A stretch of 64,000 nucleotides of DNA from Leucobacter allii (lineage in GTDB: Bacteria > Actinomycetota > Actinomycetes > Actinomycetales > Microbacteriaceae). The stretch is taken from contig NZ_CP095045.1 of the NCBI RefSeq assembly GCF_022919155.1, positions 3,100,001-3,164,000 of the forward strand, written 5' to 3'. A program made the translations under genes and the position numbers. Under the pieces are notes generated by a model. The model made no database searches, was not told where the DNA came from, and saw nothing but the letters and a program-made list of their open reading frames with translations. Shown here one piece after another: positions 45,087 through 53,502 of the stretch (positions are counted from its first letter, which is position 1; every line of letters starts with the position of its first letter).

Positions 45087-47275
45087 CACTTGCCTCCCCA
45101 TGCTGCCCGCACGGCTTCGAGCCCCGCGACGACCTCCTCGGTGCCGGCGAACGCGGCCCGCTCGAGCACCTTGGAGATGCTCGGGCTCGCCTCGCCGCCC
45201 GTGACGCGCGCCACCGGCTGATCGAGCCAGTCGAAGTAGCGGCGCTGGATCTCGTCGGCGAGCCACGCCCCGTAGGAGGGGCCCTGCGCGCCCTGCTCGA
45301 CGATCACCACGGCGTTCGTCTTCGTGATGCTCTCGCCGATCGTGTCCCAGTCGATCGACGCGCGATCGAGCCAGCGCAGGTCGATGACCTCACCGTCGAT
45401 GCCGGTCTGCTCGACGGCCTCGAGCGAGTGCTCCACCATCTTCAGGTAGGTGAGCACCGTCACCTCGGATCCCTCGCGACGGACGGCCGCCGACCCCGGG
45501 GGGATGATGTAGTCGAGATCGCCGGCGGGCAGCCGGTCGGCGTCGCCGTACTGCATCATGTGCTCGATGACGAGCACCGGATCCTCGAGCGCGAGGGCGG
45601 CGTTCATGAGGCCCACGTAGTCGGCCGCGGTCGACGCGGCGACGATGCGCCACCCGGGCGCGGTCGCGAAGATGCCCGCGGGATCCATAAGGTGCTGCGA
45701 GCCGTAGCCCGAGCCCATCGCGACCTTCGTGCGCAGCACGAGCGGCACGTCGTTGTTGTCGCCGAACATGTGGCGCGCCTTGCCCGCCTGGTTGAAGACC
45801 TGGTCGGCTGCCACCCACATGAAATCGGGGTACATGAACTCGACGACCGGGCGGATCCGCCCGTCGAGCGCCGCTCCGGTCGCGAAGCCGAAGAACGCGT
45901 TCTCGCTGATGGGAGTGCCCACGACCCGCTTCGAGCCGTACTTCTCGGCGAGCCCCTTCGTGGCGCCGTTCGTGCCGCCGCCGAGGTTGTGCACGTCCTC
46001 ACCGAGCACGACGATGCGGTCGTCGAGCTCCATGCGGCGATCCATGACCTGTGCCACGGCATCCACGAACTTGACGTCGCGCCACTCGCCGCCGATCTCG
46101 GAGGGCTCCACGATCTCGAGCCCCGCGAGCTCGCTCGCGTCGCTGCGGATCCCGGCATCGACCCACGCGGGGTCGGGCCACAGCGCCGGGATGATCCTAC
46201 GCTTGCCCTCACGCTCGGGGTCGTCCTCGATGAGCGCGCGCACGGCGTCGGCCATGGCCTGCTTGGCCTGATCCTTCACCGCCGTGACCTCGGCCTCGCT
46301 CGCGTACCCGAGTTCCTGCAGCTTCTGACCCATGAGAGCGAGCGGATCGCGGCCGCGCCACGACTTCTCCTCGTCCTTCGTGCGGTAGCCGAACGCGCTG
46401 CCGGGGAAGGGTCCGTTCTGGTGGAAGAAGCGGTAGACCTCGGCCTCGATGAGCGCGGGGCCCTCGCCCGCCCGCATGCGCTCGAGCGCCTCCTGCGTCG
46501 CGAGGTGCACGGCGAGCGGATCCATGCCGTCGACGCGCCAGGCCGGGATCGAGAACCCCTGGCCACGGATGGAGAAGCGCGGGTCGGCGGAGGCCTCGCG
46601 CGCGTGCGTCGAGACGGCGTAGAGATTGTTCTCGATGAAGAACATGAGCGGCGTCTGCCAGATCGCCGCGAGGTTCATCGATTCGAGCACCGAGCCGATC
46701 TGGCTCGAGCCGTCGCCGAAGTAGTTGATCGAGACGTCGTCGGTGCCGGCGAAGCGCTGCGCCCACCCGTTGCCGCCGGCGAGCGGCGCGCCGCCGCCGA
46801 CGATCGCGTTGGTGCCGAGCGCCCCGGCCTCGAGCCACTGCAGGTGCATCGAACCGCCGCGGCCGCCGGAGAAGCCCTGGGCGAGGCCGAGGATCTCGGC
46901 GAGGGTGCGCTGCAGCATGGCCTGCATGTCGCCGTCGACCAGGGCGTCGAGCGACAGCTCCCCGCCGGCGACGTGGGTGATGGCCTTCGCGAGGAACTGA
47001 TGGTGACCGCGGTGCGAGCCGTTGACCGCGTCGCTCGAGCGCAGCGCGACGATCGAACCGACCGCCCCGCCCTCCTGCCCGATGCTCGAGTGGGCGGGGC
47101 CGTGGACGAGGCCGGCCCCCGCGAGCTCCAGCACGGTCTCCTCGAAGCTGCGGATCAGCTGGATCTCGCCGAGCATGGTCGCGAGCAGCCGGGGGTCCGC
47201 CGCCTTCCAGTCTGCGGCCGTGGTGCTGAGTTCGACCCAGGGCACCCCCGTGTCGAGCTTGCGGCGTTTGGGCAT
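45086..47275 (-). CDS. Fused E1 alpha-beta 2-oxoacid dehydrogenase
   Basis: A 729-residue thiamine-diphosphate-dependent dehydrogenase joining E1-alpha (about 25-350) and E1-beta (about 390-729). The alpha half has the GDG...NN TPP motif (FGDGSSQIG, FFIENN, 186-217) and GGRGGSMH. The beta half begins KFVDAVAQVMDRRMELDDRIVVLGEDV and contains NQAGKARHMFG. It decarboxylates a 2-oxo acid or acetoin and passes the acyl group to the E2 encoded next. I chose the ATG at 47275 because GGAG lies 6 nt before it; an ATG at 47287 is possible. The operon is divergent from a VOC/GntR pair with an operator-like palindrome between. Confidence 0.9.
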   Translation of the reverse strand: MPKRRKLDTGVPWVELSTTAADWKAADPRLLATMLGEIQLIRSFEETVLELAGAGLVHGPAHSSIGQEGGAVGSIVALRSSDAVNGSHRGHHQFLAKAITHVAGGELSLDALVDGDMQAMLQRTLAEILGLAQGFSGGRGGSMHLQWLEAGALGTNAIVGGGAPLAGGNGWAQRFAGTDDVSINYFGDGSSQIGSVLESMNLAAIWQTPLMFFIENNLYAVSTHAREASADPRFSIRGQGFSIPAWRVDGMDPLAVHLATQEALERMRAGEGPALIEAEVYRFFHQNGPFPGSAFGYRTKDEEKSWRGRDPLALMGQKLQELGYASEAEVTAVKDQAKQAMADAVRALIEDDPEREGKRRIIPALWPDPAWVDAGIRSDASELAGLEIVEPSEIGGEWRDVKFVDAVAQVMDRRMELDDRIVVLGEDVHNLGGGTNGATKGLAEKYGSKRVVGTPISENAFFGFATGAALDGRIRPVVEFMYPDFMWVAADQVFNQAGKARHMFGDNNDVPLVLRTKVAMGSGYGSQHLMDPAGIFATAPGWRIVAASTAADYVGLMNAALALEDPVLVIEHMMQYGDADRLPAGDLDYIIPPGSAAVRREGSEVTVLTYLKMVEHSLEAVEQTGIDGEVIDLRWLDRASIDWDTIGESITKTNAVVIVEQGAQGPSYGAWLADEIQRRYFDWLDQPVARVTGGEASPSISKVLERAAFAGTEEVVAGLEAVRAAWGGK

Positions 47276-47319
47276 GTTGATCTCCATCGATGCGGGAATG
47301 ATTGCTGCCGAGAGTACGG

Positions 47320-47337
47320 GAGATTGAATCCAATCTC
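47320..47337. promoter_or_regulatory. Palindromic operator GAGATTG-AATC-CAATCTC
   Basis: A perfect 7-bp inverted repeat with a 4-bp spacer lies 45 bp before the E1 start and about 100 bp before the VOC gene. A smaller palindrome GCAATTGC is at 47394-47401. This divergent region (47276-47435) is AT-richer than its surroundings. The FCD-type GntR protein encoded at 47982 is the likeliest binder, by position. Confidence 0.6.
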
Positions 47338-47435
47338 AAGCACGACCACCCGGAAAGCTCGCGATTCACGCCCGTCTATGGCAAACTTTGGATGCAATTG
47401 CGCGACTCAGCGATTCGACGAAGCGGAGCAGGACC

Positions 47436-47960
47436 ATGGCGATCCCCGGCATCAGCGGCACCGATCATTTCGGCTTCACCGTCCCCGACCTCGACGAGGC
47501 CGAACGCTTCCTCGTCGACATCCTCGGCGCCGAGCCGATCTACACGCTCGGGGCGAAGCGCGCCGACGACGAGTGGATGCGGACGCAGATCGGCGTCCAC
47601 CCGCGCACCGTGATCGAGGAGATCCGCTTCTACCGGCTGCACACCGGCGCCAACCTCGAGGTCTTCAAGTACGCCGCCGCCGACGGCCAGCGGCCGCAGC
47701 CCCGCAACAGCGACATCGGGGGGCATCACCTCGCGCTCTACGTCCAGGACATGGACGCCGCCGTCGCATACCTCCGCGACCGCGGAGTGGAGGTCATGGG
47801 CGAACCGGTGGCGAGCCGACAGGCGGCCGAGGGTCAGCGCTGGGTCTACTTCCGCGCGCCCTGGGGCATGCAGTTCGAGCTCGTCAGCTTCCCGACCGGC
47901 AAGGCGTACGAACGCGAGGCCCCCGTGCGGCTGTGGCACCCGGACGACCCGGCGAACTGA
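47436..47960 (+). CDS. VOC (glyoxalase/bleomycin-resistance) family protein
   Basis: A 174-residue vicinal-oxygen-chelate protein with paired beta-alpha-beta-beta-beta modules. Candidate metal ligands are His near residue 10 (GTDHFGFTV), a mid Glu (NLEVFKY), His in GGHHLALYVQDMD and a late Glu in GMQFELVSFP. The presence of two His/Glu pairs fits an active enzyme such as a lyase, isomerase or extradiol-type dioxygenase. The ATG at 47436 follows GGAGCAGGACC. It shares the divergent promoter region with the E1-E2 operon and precedes a GntR gene by 21 bp. It may process a substrate for the dehydrogenase. Confidence 0.85.
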   Translation: MAIPGISGTDHFGFTVPDLDEAERFLVDILGAEPIYTLGAKRADDEWMRTQIGVHPRTVIEEIRFYRLHTGANLEVFKYAAADGQRPQPRNSDIGGHHLALYVQDMDAAVAYLRDRGVEVMGEPVASRQAAEGQRWVYFRAPWGMQFELVSFPTGKAYEREAPVRLWHPDDPAN

Positions 47961-47981
47961 CGCCGGGGATACGGTGGGGAC

Positions 47982-48686
47982 ATGGGCAGCCAGGAGAAGG
48001 ACACGAGCACGATGACGGAGGCCGCGACCACGCGCGGCGGAGACGCCGGCGAGCGCATCGCCGGCAGCATCCGCGAGGAGATCCTGGCGGGGGCGCTCAG
48101 CCCCGGCGCGCGGATCAGGCAGGAGGAGCTCGCCGAGCGCTTCGGCGCGAGCCGCGTGCCGGTGCGCGAGGCGCTCCGGATCCTCGTCCACGAGGGGCTC
48201 GTCACCTCGGTCGCGAATGCCGGCTCCTGGGTGTCGCGCCTCACGCTCGCCGAGTGCGAGGAGGTCTATCTCATGCGCGAGCGGCTCGAACCGCTGCTGC
48301 TGCGCTTCAGCGCCCCCGGGCTCGACGAGGCCGACTTCGCGCGGCTCGAGGAGCTCGCGGCGCGCGTCGCCGAGGCCTCCGCCGCGGCCGACGTCGACGG
48401 CTTCCTCAGGCACGACCGGGCCTTCCACCTGGCGAGCTACGCGCACGCGCGGACCCAGCAGCTCGGCGACGTCATCGCGAAGCTGTGGAACACGACCGCG
48501 CCCTACCGTCGCGCCTACGTCGCGGCCTGGACGCCCGAACTGCGCCGCCTCGCGGACGACGAGCACAACATCCTGATCCAGACGCTCCGCGACGGCGACT
48601 TCGAGGAGGCCGAGCGGGTGCTCGCCGGACACATCAGGCGCACCAGGCGGCAGCTCGCGAAGCACCCGGAGATCTTCGGGGCGTAG
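47982..48686 (+). CDS. GntR-family regulator with FCD domain
   Basis: A 234-residue FadR-subfamily regulator. The winged helix spans about 20-90 (GSIREEILAGALSPGARIRQ, then EELAERFGASRVPVREALRI). The C-terminal FCD domain holds the usual metal/ligand histidines in HDRAFHLASY, DDEHNILI and AGHIRRTRR. Regulators of this type sense small organic acids. It is likely co-transcribed with the VOC gene and controls the divergent E1-E2 operon, with the palindrome at 47320 as candidate site. A TACGGT hexamer at 47970-47975 also allows a separate leaderless transcript. Confidence 0.9.
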   Translation: MGSQEKDTSTMTEAATTRGGDAGERIAGSIREEILAGALSPGARIRQEELAERFGASRVPVREALRILVHEGLVTSVANAGSWVSRLTLAECEEVYLMRERLEPLLLRFSAPGLDEADFARLEELAARVAEASAAADVDGFLRHDRAFHLASYAHARTQQLGDVIAKLWNTTAPYRRAYVAAWTPELRRLADDEHNILIQTLRDGDFEEAERVLAGHIRRTRRQLAKHPEIFGA

Positions 48687-48714
48687 CGGTGCACTTGCGG
48701 ACACAGAGTCCGGT

Positions 48715-49737
48715 CTACCCCACGCGCATCTCACCGAGCAGCGCGGGGTCGGGCCGGACCTCGCCACGCTCGATCCGCCGCGCGAGCTCCAGCACACGGC
48801 GATTCGCCGGCACCTCGATTCCGACCCGATCTGCCATCAGCACGACGTGCCCGTTCAGATCCTCCGCTTCGCTGCGACGCCCGCGCTGCCAATCCTGCAG
48901 CACCGTCGTCGTCGCCCCGGGGCGGACGAAACCCGCGAAAAGCTGGTCCGTCATGTTCGCCACCACCCGAGAGGGATCGCGCACCTGCTGCTCCGAGAGG
49001 CCGAAGATGGGGAGCGTCGCATGGCCGAGCGCAGCGCCGACGCGGAGGGCTTCGTCGCCGAGCTCGATCATCAACTCCCGGTAGCCCGTCAGGTGCATCG
49101 CATCCAGCATCGGCAGGTTCAGGATCGCGGAGGAGACAAGCAGCGTCGCGTTGCTGACGAGCTTCATCCACTTGGCCGATTCGATGTCCTCGAAGTGCTC
49201 GACCCGGCCAGCGGCGGAGAGCAGCTCGGTCACGACGGACTCGCGCGCCGGATCCCCGCCCTCGACCAGACCAGTGGCGAACCACGCGCTCTCCCTGCCG
49301 GTATGCCGGTGCACGAGACCGGGTTCGAACATCGTCGCCGAGCACTCGATCACTGTGCCGACGGTGCGCTCCGCGCCGACGGCATCGCGCACCGCGGGGG
49401 TCGTCATGCCGTTCTGCACGCCGGCCATCACGCCGCTCTCGGCGAGAAGCGGGGCGATGAGCTGCGCCGCCCACCTCGCATCGTACGCCTTCATCAACAT
49501 CAGCACGACGTCGAACGGTGCGCGCTCCTCTGCGACCTCGCACAGGTGGATCGCCCGCGGGCGAACGGTCCGCTCCTCCCCCTCGGTCACGATCGTGAGC
49601 CCTACTGTGCGCATCCGTTCCACGTGCGCCGGCCACTGCTCGATGAGCGTGACGTCGTGTCCGGCCTCGAAGAGATCCGCTCCGATCGAAGCGCCGTTGG
49701 CACCCGCACCCAGTACCGCGATCCGCGCATCGCCCAT
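48715..49737 (-). CDS. 2-dehydropantoate-2-reductase-like (PanE/ApbA family) oxidoreductase
   Basis: A 340-residue NADPH-dependent reductase of the ketopantoate reductase family. The Rossmann motif is VLGAGANGASIGADL. VQNGMTTPAVRDAVGAERTVG is the mid-domain mark, and SAKWMKLVSNATLL carries the catalytic Lys. The C-terminal helical domain is typical. The ATG at 49737 has a GGAG ribosome site; a longer in-frame start would add an unlikely leader. It is not with other pantothenate genes. Beside a Dabb protein and an alcohol dehydrogenase, it more likely reduces a different 2-keto acid in a catabolic route. Confidence 0.87.
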   Translation of the reverse strand: MGDARIAVLGAGANGASIGADLFEAGHDVTLIEQWPAHVERMRTVGLTIVTEGEERTVRPRAIHLCEVAEERAPFDVVLMLMKAYDARWAAQLIAPLLAESGVMAGVQNGMTTPAVRDAVGAERTVGTVIECSATMFEPGLVHRHTGRESAWFATGLVEGGDPARESVVTELLSAAGRVEHFEDIESAKWMKLVSNATLLVSSAILNLPMLDAMHLTGYRELMIELGDEALRVGAALGHATLPIFGLSEQQVRDPSRVVANMTDQLFAGFVRPGATTTVLQDWQRGRRSEAEDLNGHVVLMADRVGIEVPANRRVLELARRIERGEVRPDPALLGEMRVG

Positions 49738-49839
49738 GATGCTCCGCCTTCCGTCCGATCCGGCCACCGCGCACCGTCGAGTGCGCAGCCATGCGGAACA
49801 ATGTACACTTCCACTAAACATCACTCAAGGAGGAGCCGT

Positions 49840-50151
49840 ATGATCCTGCACATTGCCAATTTCCATTGGAAGTCGGAGGTCACCGAAGAACGCGTCGCCG
49901 CGCTCACAGCGGCACTGACGGAGATGGCCGCCCAGCTCGACTGCATCCAGTCGTACGCCGCCGGCCCCAATCTCCATCTGCGTCCCGGCGGATCCGACTA
50001 CGCGGTCGCCGCGATCGTCGCGGACGGCGATGCGCTCGACGCGTACCTCGATCATCCACTGCACCAGCAGGTCTACACGGATTTCCTCGGCACGATGCTC
50101 GAGAGCCGCGAGGCCGCCCAGCTGCCGATCGCCTCGGGCAGCTTCGCATGA
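49840..50151 (+). CDS. Dabb-domain (stress-responsive A/B barrel) small protein
   Basis: A 103-residue protein resembling Dabb ferredoxin-like barrel proteins: ILHIANFHWKSEVTEERVAAL, then LHLRPGGSDYAVAAIVADGDALDAYLDHPLH. Dimeric barrels of this type include cyclases, aldolases and enzymes of aromatic pathways, as well as stress proteins. A strong AAGGAGGAG ribosome site precedes the ATG. Its stop overlaps the alcohol dehydrogenase start by 4 bp (ATGA), so the pair is coupled. It is divergent from the PanE-like gene, sharing about 100 bp of promoter DNA with a TACACT hexamer (about 49804-49809). Confidence 0.85.
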   Translation: MILHIANFHWKSEVTEERVAALTAALTEMAAQLDCIQSYAAGPNLHLRPGGSDYAVAAIVADGDALDAYLDHPLHQQVYTDFLGTMLESREAAQLPIASGSFA

Positions 50152-51227
50152 GCTCATCACAGGCGGGCACGATGCGAGCGGCCGTGCTGCACGCCGTCGG
50201 CGACCTCCGGATCGATGAGGTCCCTGTGCCGGTGCCGGGTCCGGGCGAGGTGCTCATCAAGATCGGGGTCTGCGGCGTCTGCGGCAGCGATGCGGTGGAG
50301 TACGGCAAGCAGCTCGTCCTGGCCCACCCACCGGTCACCCTCGGACACGAGTTCGTCGGCACGGTCGAGGCTCTCGGCACCGACGTCACCGGGCTCGAAG
50401 TCGGCGCGACGGTCGTCTCCGGCGCGGGCATCTCCTGCGGCGCCTGCAAACCCTGCCTCGCCGGGCGCACGAACCTCTGCCGCAGCTACACGACGCAGGG
50501 TTTCCACCACGACGGCGGCCTCGCAGGATACGTCGTCGCACCGGCGGCCATCGTCCTCGACGTCAGCGACTCCGGGCTCGCCGTGGATACCCTCGGGCTC
50601 ACTCAGCCGATGGCCATCGCGGTGCACGCCGTGCGGCGCAGCGGACTGACCGCCGGAGACACCGCGGTGATCGTCGGCGCCGGTGGCATCGGCGCGTTCA
50701 TCACCGTCGCCGCCGCAGGAACCGGAGCCGAGGTGATCGTCGTCGATCTCAACGAGGAACGCCTCGAGCTCGCCCGCGCGCTCGGCGCAGCCCACACCTT
50801 CCTGGCCGGCGGCGATCCACTCGCCGAGCAGCTCTCCGCGGCCGGGCTCGACCCCGACGTGTTCTTCGAGGTCAGCGGATCCGCTCCGGGTTTCGCTTCG
50901 GTCCTCGATGCGGCGGCCCCCGGGTCGACGATCGTTCCGGTCGGGGTCCAGCGGACTCCGCCGCAGCAGGCCATCGGCACATGGACGCTCAGCGAGTATC
51001 TCATCGTCGGCACGGTGGCCCACGTCTTCGCGACCGACTTCCCCGAAGCGATCCGACTGCTGAGCACCCGCCCGGACTGGAGCGACATCGCGAGCGAGGT
51101 CGTGCCGCTGGGCGAGCTGATCCCGCAGGCACTCGATCCGCTACTGAACGGCGCTGCGGCGCAGATCAAAACCCTCATCGATCCCTGGATCGAGGTCCCC
51201 CGACCGGCGCTGCACGTCCGTCCGTGA
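50148..51227 (+). CDS. Zinc-dependent medium-chain alcohol dehydrogenase
   Basis: A 359-residue zinc alcohol/polyol dehydrogenase. The catalytic-zinc motif is GVCGSDAVEYG with LGHEFVG. The structural-zinc cluster is CGACKPCLAGRTNLC. The cofactor motif is VGAGGIGAFITVAAA, followed by VDLNEERL, an acidic end that favours NAD over NADP. It resembles threonine/butanediol/sorbitol-dehydrogenase-type enzymes; VFFEVSGS fits that group. Coupled to the Dabb protein by an ATGA overlap. The substrate is unknown. Confidence 0.88.
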   Translation: MSSSQAGTMRAAVLHAVGDLRIDEVPVPVPGPGEVLIKIGVCGVCGSDAVEYGKQLVLAHPPVTLGHEFVGTVEALGTDVTGLEVGATVVSGAGISCGACKPCLAGRTNLCRSYTTQGFHHDGGLAGYVVAPAAIVLDVSDSGLAVDTLGLTQPMAIAVHAVRRSGLTAGDTAVIVGAGGIGAFITVAAAGTGAEVIVVDLNEERLELARALGAAHTFLAGGDPLAEQLSAAGLDPDVFFEVSGSAPGFASVLDAAAPGSTIVPVGVQRTPPQQAIGTWTLSEYLIVGTVAHVFATDFPEAIRLLSTRPDWSDIASEVVPLGELIPQALDPLLNGAAAQIKTLIDPWIEVPRPALHVRP

Positions 51228-51294
51228 TCCGGAATGCGACGGTCGCCCATCGCGTCGAGTGCATCGCGGCGGGCGATCGTCGTTCCGGGGGCAA

Positions 51295-52002
51295 CTACGC
51301 GCTCACGCTGCGGTGCAGCGCATCCGTCCCTGAGCCGCTGGACCCGTGCGTTCGCTCAGCCGTACCGGCATCCACTACACTTCCCGCGCTGCCGCGACCG
51401 ACGATGAACCAGACGCCCTTCGCCGGGACCGCTCCCTGGTTCGAAACGATGTGGGGGCGCTCGGAGTCGAAGTGAAAGGAGTCGCCCGGGCCGAGCAGGA
51501 AGGTGTCGAACTCGAGTCGCAGCGTGATCTCCCCCTCTAGCACGTAGCCGTACTCCTGCCCGCGATGCTGCATGAACTTGCCCTCGATGGAGCTGGAGGC
51601 CCCCGGGGCGTACGAGACGAGCACGGGATCGGCGGCCCCACCCGGCTGCATCGCCAAGCGCTCCCAACGCACCCCGTTCTCCATCTCGATCACCGGGTTC
51701 TCCGAGGCGCGCTGCACGCTCGAGCTCACGGGGACGGTGCGAGCCGGCGCGTCCCCCCGCGCCTCACTCACCTGCTCAGCCGGCCTCTCGACGGCGCCGA
51801 GCCCGAGCAGCTCATCGAGGGAGACGTCCAAGTAGCTCGCCAGCGCGTAGAGCGTGGCCACCGAGGGCCGGGTCTTCCCGGTTTCCACCTGCGAGATGAG
51901 GCTCGCGGAGACGCCGAGTGCCTGCGCGACACCGCGCAGGCTCAGGCGACGCGCCAGGCGGGCTGAACGCAGGCGTTCACCAATACTTTCCTCTGGGGAC
52001 AT
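51295..52002 (-). CDS. XRE-family regulator with cupin sensor domain
   Basis: A 235-residue regulator. Residues 7-65 are a helix-turn-helix of the XRE type (RSARLARRLSLRGVAQALGV, then SASLISQVETGKTRPSVATL). Residues about 125-205 are a double-stranded beta-helix cupin (HRGQEYGYVLEGEITLRLEFD, GPGDSFHFDSERPHIVSN) that would bind the effector. This architecture is common for regulators of amino-acid, polyamine and aromatic catabolism. It is divergent from the M24-fold gene, with a perfect 14-bp palindrome in the shared region. It probably regulates that operon. Confidence 0.9.
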   Translation of the reverse strand: MSPEESIGERLRSARLARRLSLRGVAQALGVSASLISQVETGKTRPSVATLYALASYLDVSLDELLGLGAVERPAEQVSEARGDAPARTVPVSSSVQRASENPVIEMENGVRWERLAMQPGGAADPVLVSYAPGASSSIEGKFMQHRGQEYGYVLEGEITLRLEFDTFLLGPGDSFHFDSERPHIVSNQGAVPAKGVWFIVGRGSAGSVVDAGTAERTHGSSGSGTDALHRSVSA

Positions 52003-52066
52003 GGTCTCTCCGAGATTCTCTCGATTTTCCCGCCGGAGGGTCGACGAGATGCGTTAAGCTCTACTT

Positions 52067-52080
52067 TACAACTTGTTGTA
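52067..52080. promoter_or_regulatory. Palindromic operator TACAAC-TT-GTTGTA
   Basis: A perfect 6-bp inverted repeat with a 2-bp spacer lies 40 bp before the M24 gene and 65 bp from the XRE-cupin start. It stands in the only AT-rich stretch of the 117-bp divergent region. The XRE-cupin protein is the likely binder, by position. Confidence 0.6.
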
Positions 52081-52119
52081 TTGCGGGAGCGTGTATTCCC
52101 CATGCTAGGAGAGGTTTCA

Positions 52120-53502
52120 ATGAAGAGCACTGGCACCACGGGCACGAACGGCGTCGACTGGGAGCAGCGGGTCGACTTCGACCAGCTACGGGACGACCGC
52201 CTCGACCGGCTGAAGGCAGAACTCAAGAAGTCCGAGCTGGGCGCCGTGCTCGCGTTCGACTTCTCGAACATCCGCTACATGAGCGCGACCCACATCGGCA
52301 CATGGGCGATGGACAAGCTCATCCGCTTCTCGCTGCTCACGCGCAACACCGACCCGATCGTCTGGGACTTCGGCTCCGCGGCCAAGCACCATCAGCTCTA
52401 CAACCCCTGGCTCGACGTCACCTCGTCCGAGATGGATGCGAACCCCCACGCCCCGCACGAGGGTGCGAAGCGGCCCCGGTTGGAGAACGGCGCGCGCGCG
52501 GGGATCTCCACACTGCGCGGCGCGTTCCCGCCGGACGCCGAGATGGCGGCCGACCTCGCGAAGAAGATCAAGCGCGAACTCGAGAAGTTCGGCGTCGCGA
52601 ACGAGCCTCTCGGCGTCGACGTCATCGAGATGCCGGTGCTCATGGCGTTGCGCGCGGAGGGAATCGACGTCGTCGATGGGCAGCAGATTTTCATGGAGGC
52701 CCGGCGGATCAAGACCCACAACGAGATCCGTCTGCTCACCCAGGCCGCGTCCATGGTCGATGCCGCGTACGAGGAGCTCTACCGATTCCTGCGTCCCGGT
52801 GTCCGAGAGAACGAGGCCGTCGGACTCGTCGCGAAGACCCTCTACGACCTCGGCTCCGAATACGTTGAGGGTGTCAACGCGATCTCCGGCGAGCGCTGCG
52901 CGCCCCATCCCCACGTCTTCTCGGATCGGCTGATCCGCCCGGGCGACCCGGCATTCTTCGACATCCTGCACAGCTGGAACGGCTACCGCACCTGCTACTA
53001 CCGCACCTTCGCCGTCGGCTCGGCGAGTATCGCCCAGCGCGATGCGTACAAGCGAGCGCGCGAGTACATGGACCGCGCGATCGCGCTCGTCCGTCCGGGG
53101 GCCACGACCGCCGACATCGTCAAGGTCTGGCCGAAGGCCGAGGAGTTCGGCTTCCCCGATGAGATGGCAGCCTTCGCCCTGCAGTACGGTCACGGAGTCG
53201 GGCTCTCGATCTGGGAGAAGCCGATCTTCTCCCGACTCACCTCGCTCGAGCACCCCGAGCTCATCGAGGAGGGCATGGTGTTCGCCCTTGAGACCTACTG
53301 GCCCTCCGCCGACGGCTGGGGCGCCGCCCGAATCGAGGAGGAGGTCGTCGTGACCGCTGACGGCTGCGAGGTGATCACGAAGTTCCCCGCGGAGGATCTC
53401 ATCGTTGCCGGCAGCCAATACTACACGATCGACGGGCCCCTCAACCTGCAGCGCGACTCCCAATCGCATAAGAACACGATCTGGGGACGCGGCGAGGCAT
53501 GA
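52120..53502 (+). CDS. M24-fold (creatinase/aminopeptidase P-like) hydrolase with altered metal site
   Basis: A 460-residue protein with an N-terminal creatinase-like domain (about 25-190) and a C-terminal pita-bread M24 domain (about 200-440). Metal ligands of the dinuclear site are mostly present: Asp281 (FFDIL), His358 (YGHGVG), Glu391 (ALETYWP) and Glu406 (RIEEEVVV). The second Asp, expected 11 residues after the first, is Cys292 (YRTCYYRTF). The fold family includes peptidases, creatinase and lyases, so peptidase function is not assured. The ATG follows AGGAGAGG. Its stop overlaps the next dehydrogenase (ATGA), forming a two-gene operon behind an XRE-cupin operator. Confidence 0.85.
   Translation: MKSTGTTGTNGVDWEQRVDFDQLRDDRLDRLKAELKKSELGAVLAFDFSNIRYMSATHIGTWAMDKLIRFSLLTRNTDPIVWDFGSAAKHHQLYNPWLDVTSSEMDANPHAPHEGAKRPRLENGARAGISTLRGAFPPDAEMAADLAKKIKRELEKFGVANEPLGVDVIEMPVLMALRAEGIDVVDGQQIFMEARRIKTHNEIRLLTQAASMVDAAYEELYRFLRPGVRENEAVGLVAKTLYDLGSEYVEGVNAISGERCAPHPHVFSDRLIRPGDPAFFDILHSWNGYRTCYYRTFAVGSASIAQRDAYKRAREYMDRAIALVRPGATTADIVKVWPKAEEFGFPDEMAAFALQYGHGVGLSIWEKPIFSRLTSLEHPELIEEGMVFALETYWPSADGWGAARIEEEVVVTADGCEVITKFPAEDLIVAGSQYYTIDGPLNLQRDSQSHKNTIWGRGEA

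Noticed and set aside
44453..49084. Very long plus-strand frame of over 1500 codons opposite the E1/E2 genes
   Set aside because: It is a GC-driven open frame on the antisense of well-conserved genes and continues through unrelated genes on the other strand.
52120..53502. DMSP lyase DddP
   Set aside because: It shares the M24 fold, but one key metal Asp is Cys and the DddP-specific double Asp is absent; a DddP call is not supported.
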